A DNA stretch of 64,000 nucleotides, taken from assembly GCF_001294455.1 (NCBI RefSeq), contig NZ_LIKT01000023.1, positions 1 through 64,000 of the forward strand, given 5' to 3'. Under the pieces are notes generated by a model. It saw only the letters and a list, made by a program, of their open reading frames with translations, was not told the origin of the DNA and made no database searches. Positions within the stretch are counted from its first letter, which is position 1. Every line of letters starts with the position of its first letter. The stretch comes from Phaeobacter sp. 11ANDIMAR09. GTDB taxonomy: Bacteria > Pseudomonadota > Alphaproteobacteria > Rhodobacterales > Rhodobacteraceae. The position numbers and the translations under genes were made by a program. Of the stretch, positions 35,389-43,433 are shown piece by piece.

Positions 35389-35832
35389 TTATTTCGCGGC
35401 CGCTTTTTTGGCAGCGGTGGTCACCTCGGTGGTGGCTTTTTTGACAGCGGCGGTTGCTTCTTCGCCCATGTCTTTGCCAGCAGCCATCAGCAGCTCAACA
35501 GTTTCCATCTGAACTTTTTTTGCAACTTCAGCAAAGGCGGCCATGTTTTCGGCTGCAACTTCAGCAGAGGCGCTGGCAAAATCGGTTGCGGATTTTGCGT
35601 ATTCAGCAGGATCGGACTGTGCTTTGGAAACGCCGGACATTTTGGCCAGCGCGTCTTTTGTCCATTTGCTGGAGATTTCCGAGGACTGCTCAGCAGCACC
35701 CAGAACAACCGCGCTCAGCTTTTCGTTCAGCGCAGCAGTGCTTTTGAAAGCGTCTTCCATTGCGGATGTATCCACTGGGAATGCGCCCATCATGTCTTTC
35801 ATCATAGCGGTAAAATCTTGGGTCTTAGCCAT
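35389..35832 (-). CDS. phaP: Phasin (PHA granule-associated protein)
   Basis: A 147-residue protein from ATG 35832 (MAKTQDFTAMMKDMMGAFP). It is rich in Ala, Lys, Glu and Met, with amphipathic helices throughout (SSEISSKWTKDALAKMSG, SEVAAENMAAFAEVAKKV is the type) and a Lys/Ala-rich tail ending TTAAKKAAAK. These are the features of Phasin_2-family proteins that coat PHA granules. Two perfect PhaR sites lie upstream (35899-35909, 35929-35939), consistent with release of repression when PHA forms. It is next to phaC. Confidence 0.9.
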   Translation of the reverse strand: MAKTQDFTAMMKDMMGAFPVDTSAMEDAFKSTAALNEKLSAVVLGAAEQSSEISSKWTKDALAKMSGVSKAQSDPAEYAKSATDFASASAEVAAENMAAFAEVAKKVQMETVELLMAAGKDMGEEATAAVKKATTEVTTAAKKAAAK

Positions 35833-35898
35833 TGTACTGGTTCCTCTGGTTGCCATCTCGGGACCACCCCGCGTTTCAGCATGAGGAATATATACTTT

Positions 35899-35909
35899 CT
35901 GCACCGCAG
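35899..35909. promoter_or_regulatory. PhaR operator 1 upstream of phasin gene
   Basis: CTGC-ACC-GCAG, an exact match to the known PhaR target CTGC-N3/4-GCAG, 67 bases before the phasin start codon. Confidence 0.75.
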
Positions 35910-35928
35910 CATTTCAAGAAAAATTTTG

Positions 35929-35939
35929 CTGCGATGCAG
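35929..35939. promoter_or_regulatory. PhaR operator 2 upstream of phasin gene
   Basis: CTGC-GAT-GCAG, an exact match to CTGC-N3/4-GCAG; 30 bases from operator 1 centre to centre, about three helical turns, so both could be bound on the same face. Confidence 0.75.
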
Positions 35940-35964
35940 AATAAATTATCGTAAACCCAAGAAA

Positions 35965-37770
35965 TCAATCTGTTGACCGGATCCGCACATAGCTACCAGG
36001 GGCCGCTTCCAGCACCGGGTTATTGGAATCCCCCGGTTCCCGTGCCGGAACCTGCTTGCCAGAGCGCTTCTTCAACCAGCTCTCCCAACGGGGCCACCAA
36101 GAGCCTTCGTTGAAAGTGGCCGTTTTCTTCCAGTCTTCCGCAGAGAGCTTCAGATCGTCATTGGTATAGTGACCATATTTGTTGCGGCTGGGCGGATTGA
36201 CGATGCCCGCGATATGGCCAGACTCGGAAACGATGAAGGTCTTGCTTCGGCTCCCCATCTGTTGCACGCCTTTGTAACAGTTATCCCACGGCGCAATGTG
36301 ATCCGTCTCGCAGGTGATCGCCATCAGTGGAATATCGACATCTTTGAGCTTCAGCGTCTCGCCAAAGAGCTCAAAGCCGCCTTCCGCAAATTGGTTCGCC
36401 TGGCACAGCCCCCGCAGATACTCCCGCGCCATTTTGCCCGGCAGGTTGGCACCATCGCCATTCCAGTAGAGCAGATCAAAGGCCGGCGGTGTCTCGCCCA
36501 GCATATAACTGCGAATGGCAGGGCCATAGACCAGATCGTTGGCGCGCAGGTAAGAGAAGGTCCGCGCCATGATATAGGAGGGCAGAATGCCGTCTTCGCC
36601 AATTTCTTCGACAATCGCGTCGACAAAATCATTCTGCAGGAAGGGGGTAAAATCTCCCTGGTCTGAGAAATCCGTCAATGCCGTAAACAACGTGGCCGAT
36701 TTCACCGATTTATCGCCGCGCTTTTTCATCAAGGCCAGCGTCAGGCTGAGGGTGGTGCCCGCGATGCAATAGCCAATGGCATTGACCTGCTTGACCTTGC
36801 AGATCTCCTTGGCCTTGTTGATCGCGGTCAAAAAGCCCTCTTCGATGTAGTCTTCCATGCCCACATCGGCATAGTCACTATTGGCGTTGATCCAGGAGAC
36901 CACAAACAGAGTGTAGCCCTGTTCGGTCACCCATTTGATCAGGCTATTTTGCGCCTTGAGGTCGAGAATATAGAATTTGTTGATCCAGGGCGGAAACAGC
37001 ACGATGGGGGTTTCATGTACCGTTTCGGTGGTGGGGTGATACTGGATCATCTCCATCATCCGGTTGCGGAACACCACTTCACCTGGGCTGGTGGCGATAT
37101 TGCGGCCAATCTCAAAGGCGCTTTCATCCGCGAGCCGCACCACCAGCTCGCCATTGTTGGCCTCAAGGTCATTGACCAGGTTCTGCAACCCATCAACCAG
37201 TGACTGCCCCTCGGTCTCCAAGGCCTTTTCCAAGGCATCCGGGTTTGTCGGCAGAAAGTTGTTGGGCGCCATCATGTTGATGATCTGATCGGAAAAGTAG
37301 CTCAGCCTGTGGCGATCAATGGGATCCAGATCCGTCACCTGCTCCACCGCCGAGCGAATGACTTCAGCATTTGTCAGATATTGTTGTTTTACAAAGTGAA
37401 AATAGGGATTGCTGTCCCACATAGGATTGGCAAAGCGGCGATCCCCGGATTTCTCCTTGCTCTCCACGTCTTCGCCCTGTGCCGCCAAAACCTGTTGCGC
37501 TTCGGCAAAATTCAGCACCGACTTGCCCCAGAATTCGACCTGTTTTTCCATCAGTTTTGCGGGGTTTTGCAGGATTTCTGACCAGTATGAAGTTGCTGCA
37601 CGTGCAAAAAGCTCCTGATTCGGACCATCTAATCCGGGATTATGTCCCTTCTTATTGGCCATAACCTGAACAAGTTTTTGCGAGAGCTGATCAACACGCT
37701 CCATATTTTCCTTAAGGCGTTCAATGTGTTCTGGCGAAGCGCCATGGTTCAATATGTCACTTGTTGTCAT
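35965..37770 (-). CDS. phaC: Class I poly(3-hydroxyalkanoate) synthase PhaC
   Basis: A 601-residue synthase from ATG 37770 (MTTSDILNHGASPEHIERL), the usual class I length. It polymerises 3-hydroxyacyl-CoA. The lipase-like box GYCIAG holds the nucleophile C335; the PhaC N-terminal domain (PMWDSNPYFHFVKQQYL) precedes it, and the catalytic His/Asp regions (CETDHIAPWDNC; SESGHIAGIVNPP) follow. A perfect PhaR site lies 25 bases upstream. It is divergent from phaZ across 141 bases. phaA and phaB, which supply the monomer, are not in the window. Confidence 0.96.
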   Translation of the reverse strand: MTTSDILNHGASPEHIERLKENMERVDQLSQKLVQVMANKKGHNPGLDGPNQELFARAATSYWSEILQNPAKLMEKQVEFWGKSVLNFAEAQQVLAAQGEDVESKEKSGDRRFANPMWDSNPYFHFVKQQYLTNAEVIRSAVEQVTDLDPIDRHRLSYFSDQIINMMAPNNFLPTNPDALEKALETEGQSLVDGLQNLVNDLEANNGELVVRLADESAFEIGRNIATSPGEVVFRNRMMEMIQYHPTTETVHETPIVLFPPWINKFYILDLKAQNSLIKWVTEQGYTLFVVSWINANSDYADVGMEDYIEEGFLTAINKAKEICKVKQVNAIGYCIAGTTLSLTLALMKKRGDKSVKSATLFTALTDFSDQGDFTPFLQNDFVDAIVEEIGEDGILPSYIMARTFSYLRANDLVYGPAIRSYMLGETPPAFDLLYWNGDGANLPGKMAREYLRGLCQANQFAEGGFELFGETLKLKDVDIPLMAITCETDHIAPWDNCYKGVQQMGSRSKTFIVSESGHIAGIVNPPSRNKYGHYTNDDLKLSAEDWKKTATFNEGSWWPRWESWLKKRSGKQVPAREPGDSNNPVLEAAPGSYVRIRSTD

Positions 37771-37794
37771 CTTAAGGAATCCCTCATACTCTTT

Positions 37795-37805
37795 CTGCCA
37801 TGCAG
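37795..37805. promoter_or_regulatory. PhaR operator in the phaC-phaZ gap
   Basis: CTGC-CAT-GCAG, an exact match to CTGC-N3/4-GCAG, 25 bases before phaC and about 110 before phaZ, so it may influence both. Confidence 0.75.
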
Positions 37806-37911
37806 AATACTGGTTTAACCATGTTACGCCAAAGCGACGAAAGGTCCGAGGCCCTGCATAAATTCCGTCCGCGGTTGCGAGACATGGGCGGGCAGTAAAA
37901 AGGAAAGCCAT

Positions 37912-39216
37912 ATGCGTTATATGATGTCGTACGACTTGATGGAAACCGCCCGGAACATGAACCAATGGCTGGGCGCCAGTGCCTTGTCGATGGCCTCCTA
38001 TCCCGCGTTTTCTGCGATCCCCAACCCAGCACTCAGCTGGTTGGCCGCCTGGGGCGAAGTCACCGAGCGCACCTTTCACCGGATGACCGTCAAACCCGAC
38101 TGGGGCATCCACAGCTTCACCTGCGAAGACGGCAAGGATCATCTGGTCGAGGTAACGCCAATTGTCGAACGTGCCTTTGGGGATCTGATCCATTTCCGCG
38201 TTGCCGGCCGTAAAGAACAGCCGCGCAAGGTACTCATCGTCGCGCCAATGTCAGGCCACTATGCCACCCTGCTGCGCTCCACCGTCAAAAGCCTGCTGGT
38301 CAATTGCGAAGTCTATATCACCGACTGGCACAATGCCCGCGACATTCCGGTGTCCGCTGGCAAGTTCGACATCGAAGACTATACGCTGTATCTCGTTGAT
38401 TTCATGCGTGAGCTCGGCCCAGATACCCATGTGGTTGCGGTTTGCCAACCGGCCCCGCTGACCCTGGCAGCCACCGCCTATCTTGCCGAGCAGGACCCCA
38501 AGGCTCAGCCCTCTTCGCTGACCCTGATCGGCGGCCCGGTCGACCCCGATGCGACCCCGACCGAAGTCACCGATTTTGGTCGTCGCGTCACCATGGGCCA
38601 GCTGGAAGAAACCATGATCCAGCAGGTCGGCTTCAAATACAAAGGTGTGGGGCGCAAGGTCTACCCAGGCCTGTTACAGCTCTCGTCCTTTATGTCCATG
38701 AACATGGACCGCCACTCGCAGGCCTTTACCGATCAAATCCAGCGTGCCAGCCGCGGCGAAGCTTCGGATCATGATGCCCACAACCGCTTTTACGATGAGT
38801 ATTTGGCGGTGATGGATATGACGGCGGAGTTCTATCTTTCCACCGTTGAACGCGTCTTCAAGTCGCGCGAAATCGCCCGCAATGAATTTGTCGTGGATGG
38901 TCATAAGGTGGACATCGGGGCAATCACCAATGTGGCAGTGAAAACCGTCGAAGGCGCCAATGACGACATCTCGGCGCCGGGCCAATGTATCGCCGCTCTG
39001 GATCTCTGCACTGGCCTGCCGGACAGCAAAAAGGCCAGCCATGTCGAACCCGGTGCGGGCCACTACGGTATCTTTGCCGGCCGCAGCTGGCGCGACAATA
39101 TCCGCCCGCTGGTCATCGATTTCATGGATGCAAACAGCCGCAAGTCCAATGCCAAAGCCAAGGCCCCTGCCAAACCCAGGGCAACCAAAGCCAAAACTGC
39201 GGCGACAAAAGGCTGA
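37912..39216 (+). CDS. phaZ: Intracellular poly(3-hydroxyalkanoate) depolymerase PhaZ
   Basis: A 434-residue depolymerase of the PhaZ type acting on native granules. The catalytic Cys178 is in the lipase-like box AVCQPAP; other conserved parts are VLIVAPMSGHYATLLRSTVK, YITDWHNARDIP and VEPGAGHYGIFAGRSWR, the latter with the catalytic His. No signal peptide, as expected for a cytoplasmic granule enzyme. The C-terminal 24 residues are Lys/Ala/Pro-rich (ends NAKAKAPAKPRATKAKTAAT, then KG), an extension that could bind DNA or granule surface. Clear ribosome site AAAGGAAAG before ATG 37912. Confidence 0.93.
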   Translation: MRYMMSYDLMETARNMNQWLGASALSMASYPAFSAIPNPALSWLAAWGEVTERTFHRMTVKPDWGIHSFTCEDGKDHLVEVTPIVERAFGDLIHFRVAGRKEQPRKVLIVAPMSGHYATLLRSTVKSLLVNCEVYITDWHNARDIPVSAGKFDIEDYTLYLVDFMRELGPDTHVVAVCQPAPLTLAATAYLAEQDPKAQPSSLTLIGGPVDPDATPTEVTDFGRRVTMGQLEETMIQQVGFKYKGVGRKVYPGLLQLSSFMSMNMDRHSQAFTDQIQRASRGEASDHDAHNRFYDEYLAVMDMTAEFYLSTVERVFKSREIARNEFVVDGHKVDIGAITNVAVKTVEGANDDISAPGQCIAALDLCTGLPDSKKASHVEPGAGHYGIFAGRSWRDNIRPLVIDFMDANSRKSNAKAKAPAKPRATKAKTAATKG

Positions 39217-39220
39217 GGTG

Positions 39221-39793
39221 ATGAGCGACGGAAATCTTGGTTTTTCCTGCTCCTGTGGCAGCTTGGTCGGGCACATCACCGCTGAGGCGCAAAAGTCGGG
39301 TCTCCGACTGTTGTGCCATTGTCCGGATTGTCGCGCGGCAGAGCTGTTTCATCAACAACCCGATCCGGTGGAGGGGGTAGATCTGTTTCAGCTCGCCCCT
39401 CATGCCATCTCCATCACCAAAGGCGCCGAGCATCTGCGCCTGATGCGGCTGGGGCCCAAGGGGCTGTTTCGCTGGTATGCGGGATGTTGCGGCACGCCCT
39501 TTGCCAATACCCTGGCAAAACCACAGCTTTCCTTTGCCGGGCTGCGTTCAGATATCTTTGACAACAAAGAGGCCTTGGGCAAGGTCAAAGCCCAAGCCAA
39601 TATCGCGCGTCCCGGCAAGCCGCCCCAGAACAAGGGCATGGCGCGCATGGTCTATGGGATTTTTTCGCGCATGCTTACCGCACGTCTTTCCGGTCTCTGG
39701 CGTCAAACTCCGTTTTTTGACGCCGAGACGGGCCAACCTGTGGCAGAGCCAGAGGTTTTGTCAAAAGAGGCGCGGGCCAGGCTCTACTCCTGA
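39221..39793 (+). CDS. DUF6151 (GFA-like) zinc-binding protein
   Basis: A 190-residue protein starting four bases after phaZ, behind GAGGTG, so it is likely co-transcribed with it. Cysteine motifs CSCGSLVGH, LLCHCPDCRAAE and YAGCCGTPFAN form a GFA/DUF6151-type zinc site. Role unknown; a link with PHA turnover is suggested by position only. Confidence 0.8.
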   Translation: MSDGNLGFSCSCGSLVGHITAEAQKSGLRLLCHCPDCRAAELFHQQPDPVEGVDLFQLAPHAISITKGAEHLRLMRLGPKGLFRWYAGCCGTPFANTLAKPQLSFAGLRSDIFDNKEALGKVKAQANIARPGKPPQNKGMARMVYGIFSRMLTARLSGLWRQTPFFDAETGQPVAEPEVLSKEARARLYS

Positions 39794-39835
39794 CGCTTAC
39801 CCCGTCGCGGCAAGAGCCGGAACAAATTGCAAAAA

Positions 39836-40573
39836 TCAGTTTGCGCTGGAGCCGCTGGGCACGCTCAACCAGTGCAACAGCGCGCGGTTCACGGCTTCAG
39901 GCTGCTCCAGACCTGGCAGATGCCCAGCGCCAGCTATGATCTCGAGCCCGGCATGTGGAATTAGTTCGGCCATGAATTCATGGCGTTTCACCGGGGTCAG
40001 ACGATCATACTCCCCGCACATAATGAGCGTGGGAACCTGACAGCGGCGCGCCGTCGCCTGCTGATCCAGCCGCCTCTGCAGCGCCCGACTTTGATCGACA
40101 AAAAGCTCAGCCCCTAGATCCACCCCCATTTCACGGACCAGGTTCAGGACCTCCAAGCGACGCGGCCCCGGTGCCAGAACCTCTGGCGGCAGCGACTGCT
40201 GCAGCGCCTTTTCCAGCCCGCCGGTACGCGCGCTGATGATCAAGGGCTCCCGCATCGCGGCCTGATCCGGCGTTTCAGACAGTGGCGTTGTCGCCATAAG
40301 GCACAGGCGCGTGATGCGCTCGGGGGCGCGGCGCAACAGTTCCAGCGCAACAATCCCCCCCATCGACAGACCAAGCAGGGCAAATCTCTCAGGCAACATG
40401 GACAGGATATGCGTGGCAATAGTTTCCACCCGCGCGCCCCCATGCAGCGGGGCCACCATCACGGGCACATGGGCCGACAGGGCATTCAGCTGCGGCGTAA
40501 AGACCCGTGCATCACACATCATCCCCGGCAAAAACACCACCGGCTCACGCCCCCAATTTCCCGCTTGTTCCAT
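39836..40573 (-). CDS. Alpha/beta-hydrolase
   Basis: A 245-residue alpha/beta-hydrolase. The nucleophile elbow is GLSMGGIVAL near residue 68, the oxyanion region VVFLPGMMCDARVF near 12, the acid in IMCGEYDRLTP and the catalytic His in IAGAGHLPGLEQPEAV near 216. The sequence is like MenH/BioH-type small esterases. Substrate unknown. No partner gene adjoins on the same strand except the VOC gene 195 bases upstream. Confidence 0.82.
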   Translation of the reverse strand: MEQAGNWGREPVVFLPGMMCDARVFTPQLNALSAHVPVMVAPLHGGARVETIATHILSMLPERFALLGLSMGGIVALELLRRAPERITRLCLMATTPLSETPDQAAMREPLIISARTGGLEKALQQSLPPEVLAPGPRRLEVLNLVREMGVDLGAELFVDQSRALQRRLDQQATARRCQVPTLIMCGEYDRLTPVKRHEFMAELIPHAGLEIIAGAGHLPGLEQPEAVNRALLHWLSVPSGSSAN

Positions 40574-40768
40574 GCTACCCCACCCCTATCTCATTGATCT
40601 TCTGAAACGATCCAACCGACTATGTCCGGAAGGGTACAAATGCCTGCCTATGTCCAGACCAAGTCTTGCGGTGACTTGGCTCTGCGGGCAAGAGGGATTT
40701 CGCCCCGCGCCCTCACGAAACAAGATGCCGCCCATCACCGCCGGCCTTGCGGCTGCCTCATCTTGGGC

Positions 40769-41200
40769 TCAATAGCCGTTCCAGCGAAAGGCGCCATTCT
40801 CTGCCAGCGGAGAAAACGGGTTATGGGCAATCTCCCAGATATGGCCATCCGGAGCTCTGAAATAGCCGATATAGCCGCCCCAAAAGACCTCACCGCCCGG
40901 GCGTAAAATCTCCGCTCCCGCCTGTTGGGCAAGCGCCAGAAAATCGTCCACCTCTTCGCGGCTGCGGGTGTTATGGCTCAGGGTCATCGCCCCCGTTCCC
41001 AGAGCCTCGACAGGCAGGCCAATGTCTTCGGCCAGTTTTTCCAGAGGATACAGCCCAAGCGTCTGCGAGATCAGATCAAATGCAACCACCCCATCTGGAC
41101 TTTCCGCCCGGCTCCAGCCCAACGCCGCGTAAAACTCCGCGGCCCGCGCCATATCCGGCACTCCTAGGGTGATCAGGCTCACCCGCTGTTGCATCACCAT
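40769..41200 (-). CDS. VOC-family (glyoxalase-like) protein
   Basis: A 143-residue vicinal-oxygen-chelate fold protein read from ATG 41200, which has AAGGGAG at good spacing; an ATG at 41236 is less well placed. Two beta-alpha-beta-beta-beta modules: SLITLGVPDMARAAEFYAAL and the closing YIGYFRAPDGHIWEIAHNP. Metal-site positions typical of the fold (His/Glu) are partly visible. Members include dioxygenases, glyoxalases and fosfomycin-resistance proteins; the specific role is unknown. It stands 40 bases after the hydrolase at 41241 on the same strand, so they probably share a transcript. Confidence 0.8.
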   Translation of the reverse strand: MVMQQRVSLITLGVPDMARAAEFYAALGWSRAESPDGVVAFDLISQTLGLYPLEKLAEDIGLPVEALGTGAMTLSHNTRSREEVDDFLALAQQAGAEILRPGGEVFWGGYIGYFRAPDGHIWEIAHNPFSPLAENGAFRWNGY

Positions 41201-41240
41201 ATCAGCTCCCTTCACCTTTACATTTACATAGTCCAACCGG

Positions 41241-41981
41241 TCAGAGCAGTTCGGAAATAGAGTTCTCGATCAGACGCAGACAGGCCACGTCCGAAAACCG
41301 ATGATCGGCATCCTTCACCAGGTTCAGCCGCATGTCCGGGCAGATTGCATGGTGCAACAGCCGCAGGGCCGTCTCAGTCGTGACCGCTGTGTCGGCGGTG
41401 CCCTGCAGACAACGCACGGGAAAGGGCAGGTCCAATGGTTCGCGCAGCACCAAATGGTCGCGGCCATCCTCAATCATGCGCTTGCTGATCCGATAGGGCT
41501 CCATATAGTCGCTTGGCAGCTCCACATAGCCCTGGGTCTCCAGCTCCGCCTTTTGCGCCGCCGAGAAACTGGCCCAATAGCCATCTTCGGTGAAATCAGG
41601 CGCAGCCGCTATGGTCACCAGGCCCTGGATGCGCGCGGGCATGGCTTTGGCCAATAGCAGGGCCTGCCATCCCCCCATAGAGGAGCCCACAACCAGCAGC
41701 GGTCCCGTGGTCAAAGAAGAGACCGCCGCCAGGGTATCCTCATGCCAGTCCCCAATACAGCCCTCTTCAAACAGCCCCGCACTCACGCCATGACCGGAGT
41801 AGTCAAACCGGAGGAACCCCAGCCCTGTCGCCTTGGCCCATGCTTCCAGATGAATGGCCTTGGTACCTTCCATGTCGGACTTGAGCCCTCCCAGGAAAAC
41901 CAGCGTCGGGCCGGTGCCGCTTTGGCAATGATAGGCGATTGAACGCCCCTGTTCGGTTTTTAGAAAACGGGTTTCGGCCAT
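41241..41981 (-). CDS. Alpha/beta-hydrolase (carboxylesterase-like)
   Basis: A 246-residue hydrolase from ATG 41981 with a strong AAGGAGAG site. Motifs: TLVFLGGLKSDMEGTKA (oxyanion), RFDYSGHGVSAG, the nucleophile elbow VVGSSMGGWQALLLAKAM near residue 106, acid in LQGTADTAV and His in KDADHRFSD near the end. This form, with the long lid after the elbow, is common in alphaproteobacteria and related to palmitoyl-thioesterase ABHD10-like proteins. Substrate unknown. It heads the small leftward cluster with the VOC gene. Confidence 0.82.
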   Translation of the reverse strand: MAETRFLKTEQGRSIAYHCQSGTGPTLVFLGGLKSDMEGTKAIHLEAWAKATGLGFLRFDYSGHGVSAGLFEEGCIGDWHEDTLAAVSSLTTGPLLVVGSSMGGWQALLLAKAMPARIQGLVTIAAAPDFTEDGYWASFSAAQKAELETQGYVELPSDYMEPYRISKRMIEDGRDHLVLREPLDLPFPVRCLQGTADTAVTTETALRLLHHAICPDMRLNLVKDADHRFSDVACLRLIENSISELL

Positions 41982-42214
41982 GTCTTTGCTCTCCTTCTTA
42001 TCTCCAGATGTCTCACGCAAAAGACTAGGCTGCAATTGTCAAATCCGTCTCTCGGCCAAGTTCAAACCATTTCCCCCTGCTCCGCTCAAAACCTGCAGAC
42101 AGACCGCCGCAGAAAGCCGCCCTGCCCGACGTCTGGAAAATGTCCCGGGCTTGCCCCATATCCGCCCAGCTTTTAGGGTGCGCCAGATTGCCAGCCAAAG
42201 CCTAAGGAATCCCA

Positions 42215-43219
42215 ATGACCCAGATAATCCTCAGCTGCTCCCGGGCTCTGCTTTGCCTGGCGGTGGCCCTCTCGGGCTGCTGGGCCGTTCTGGCTCTGTG
42301 GTTTCGGCTGCCCTTTGACCTCTGGCTGCGTTTGGGTTTTGCTGCGGGCTTTGCCCTCCTGACCCTGGCGGTGATCTTTGGCCTCTCCCGCCCCCGGCGC
42401 CTGCGGGCCCTGGCCACCTATGCCCTGGCCCTGGCAACGGTGATCACCTGGTGGGCCAGCCTCACCCCACCCGCCACAAGAAACTGGTCTCCCGATGTGG
42501 AACGCCAGGTCACCGGCGAGCTCAATGGATCCCATCTGACCCTCACCAATATCCGCAATTTCACCTGGCGCAGCGCGGATGATTTTGATGCCACCTGGGA
42601 AAACCGCAGCTACGACCTGGAGCAGTTGCAAAGCCTCGACCTCTTCATGTCCTATTGGTCCGGCAAATCCATCGCCCATATGATCATCAGTTTTGGTTTT
42701 GCCGATGGCCAACAAATCGCCTGGTCGGTCGAAGTCCGCCGCGAAAGGGGCGGCGGTTTCTCTCCGATTGCAGATCTGTTCAAAGCCAATACCCTCTCCC
42801 TGATCGCGGCAGATGAACGCGACGTGATCGGAATCCGCACCAATATCCGCGGCGAAGACGTACAGCTCTTTCGCACCAACACCAGCCCAGAGACAGCACG
42901 CGCGCTTTTGTTGCACTATGTAGCAACCGCCAACCATCTGGCCGACCAGCCGCAATGGTACAATTCTCTCGCCACCAATTGCACCACCGTGGTGCTGCAG
43001 ATGATCCGCAGGATCGTTGGCGAATTGCCACTGGATTGGCGGGTGCTGGCCAATGGCTACCTTCCAAGCTATGCCTATGACGCAGGCGTCCTCGACAGCC
43101 GCCTCTCCCTCCAGACCCTGGTTGAGCGGGGCCGCATTACCGCCCGCGCCCGTGCCCATGGTCTGCAGCAGGATTACTCCACGTTCATTCGCCAGGACGT
43201 GCCCTCTCCAGGAGACTGA
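42215..43219 (+). CDS. DUF4105 membrane-anchored protein
   Basis: A 334-residue protein with three hydrophobic segments in the first 85 residues and a soluble, probably periplasmic, rest. The DUF4105 core is recognisable: ATWENRSYDLEQLQSLDLFM, MSYWSGKSIAHMIISFGF and LATNCTTVVLQMIR, with a Cys that sits like the active-site Cys of papain-like NlpC/P60 relatives and a His in IAHMI. The exact activity of the family is not established. It is not part of an obvious operon. Confidence 0.82.
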   Translation: MTQIILSCSRALLCLAVALSGCWAVLALWFRLPFDLWLRLGFAAGFALLTLAVIFGLSRPRRLRALATYALALATVITWWASLTPPATRNWSPDVERQVTGELNGSHLTLTNIRNFTWRSADDFDATWENRSYDLEQLQSLDLFMSYWSGKSIAHMIISFGFADGQQIAWSVEVRRERGGGFSPIADLFKANTLSLIAADERDVIGIRTNIRGEDVQLFRTNTSPETARALLLHYVATANHLADQPQWYNSLATNCTTVVLQMIRRIVGELPLDWRVLANGYLPSYAYDAGVLDSRLSLQTLVERGRITARARAHGLQQDYSTFIRQDVPSPGD

Positions 43220-43259
43220 CCGCAGAAAAAATCCCGCGCCTCTCTCCCTTTTCATTTGG

Positions 43260-43300
43260 CCAAAAATATCCCGGGGAGCGCGAGGGGCTGGCCCCTCGCC
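43260..43300. repeat. REP-like hairpin upstream of thrS
   Basis: GCGAGGGG (43280-43287) and CCCCTCGC (43292-43299) form a hairpin with loop CTGG, preceded by CCAAAAATATCCCGGGG. The whole has the look of a dispersed intergenic repeat of roseobacters; only one clear copy is in the window. Confidence 0.45.
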
Positions 43301-43433
43301 CACCTGCACAAACCCCTCCCCTCGCCATGACATGATCTTGACAGAGCCGCGGACACCTGCGACATCAGCCCCCATCACATAACCCGCAACCGGGCGTTCA
43401 GTGGGCGCCAAACCGACGAGGAGCAGCCAGACC

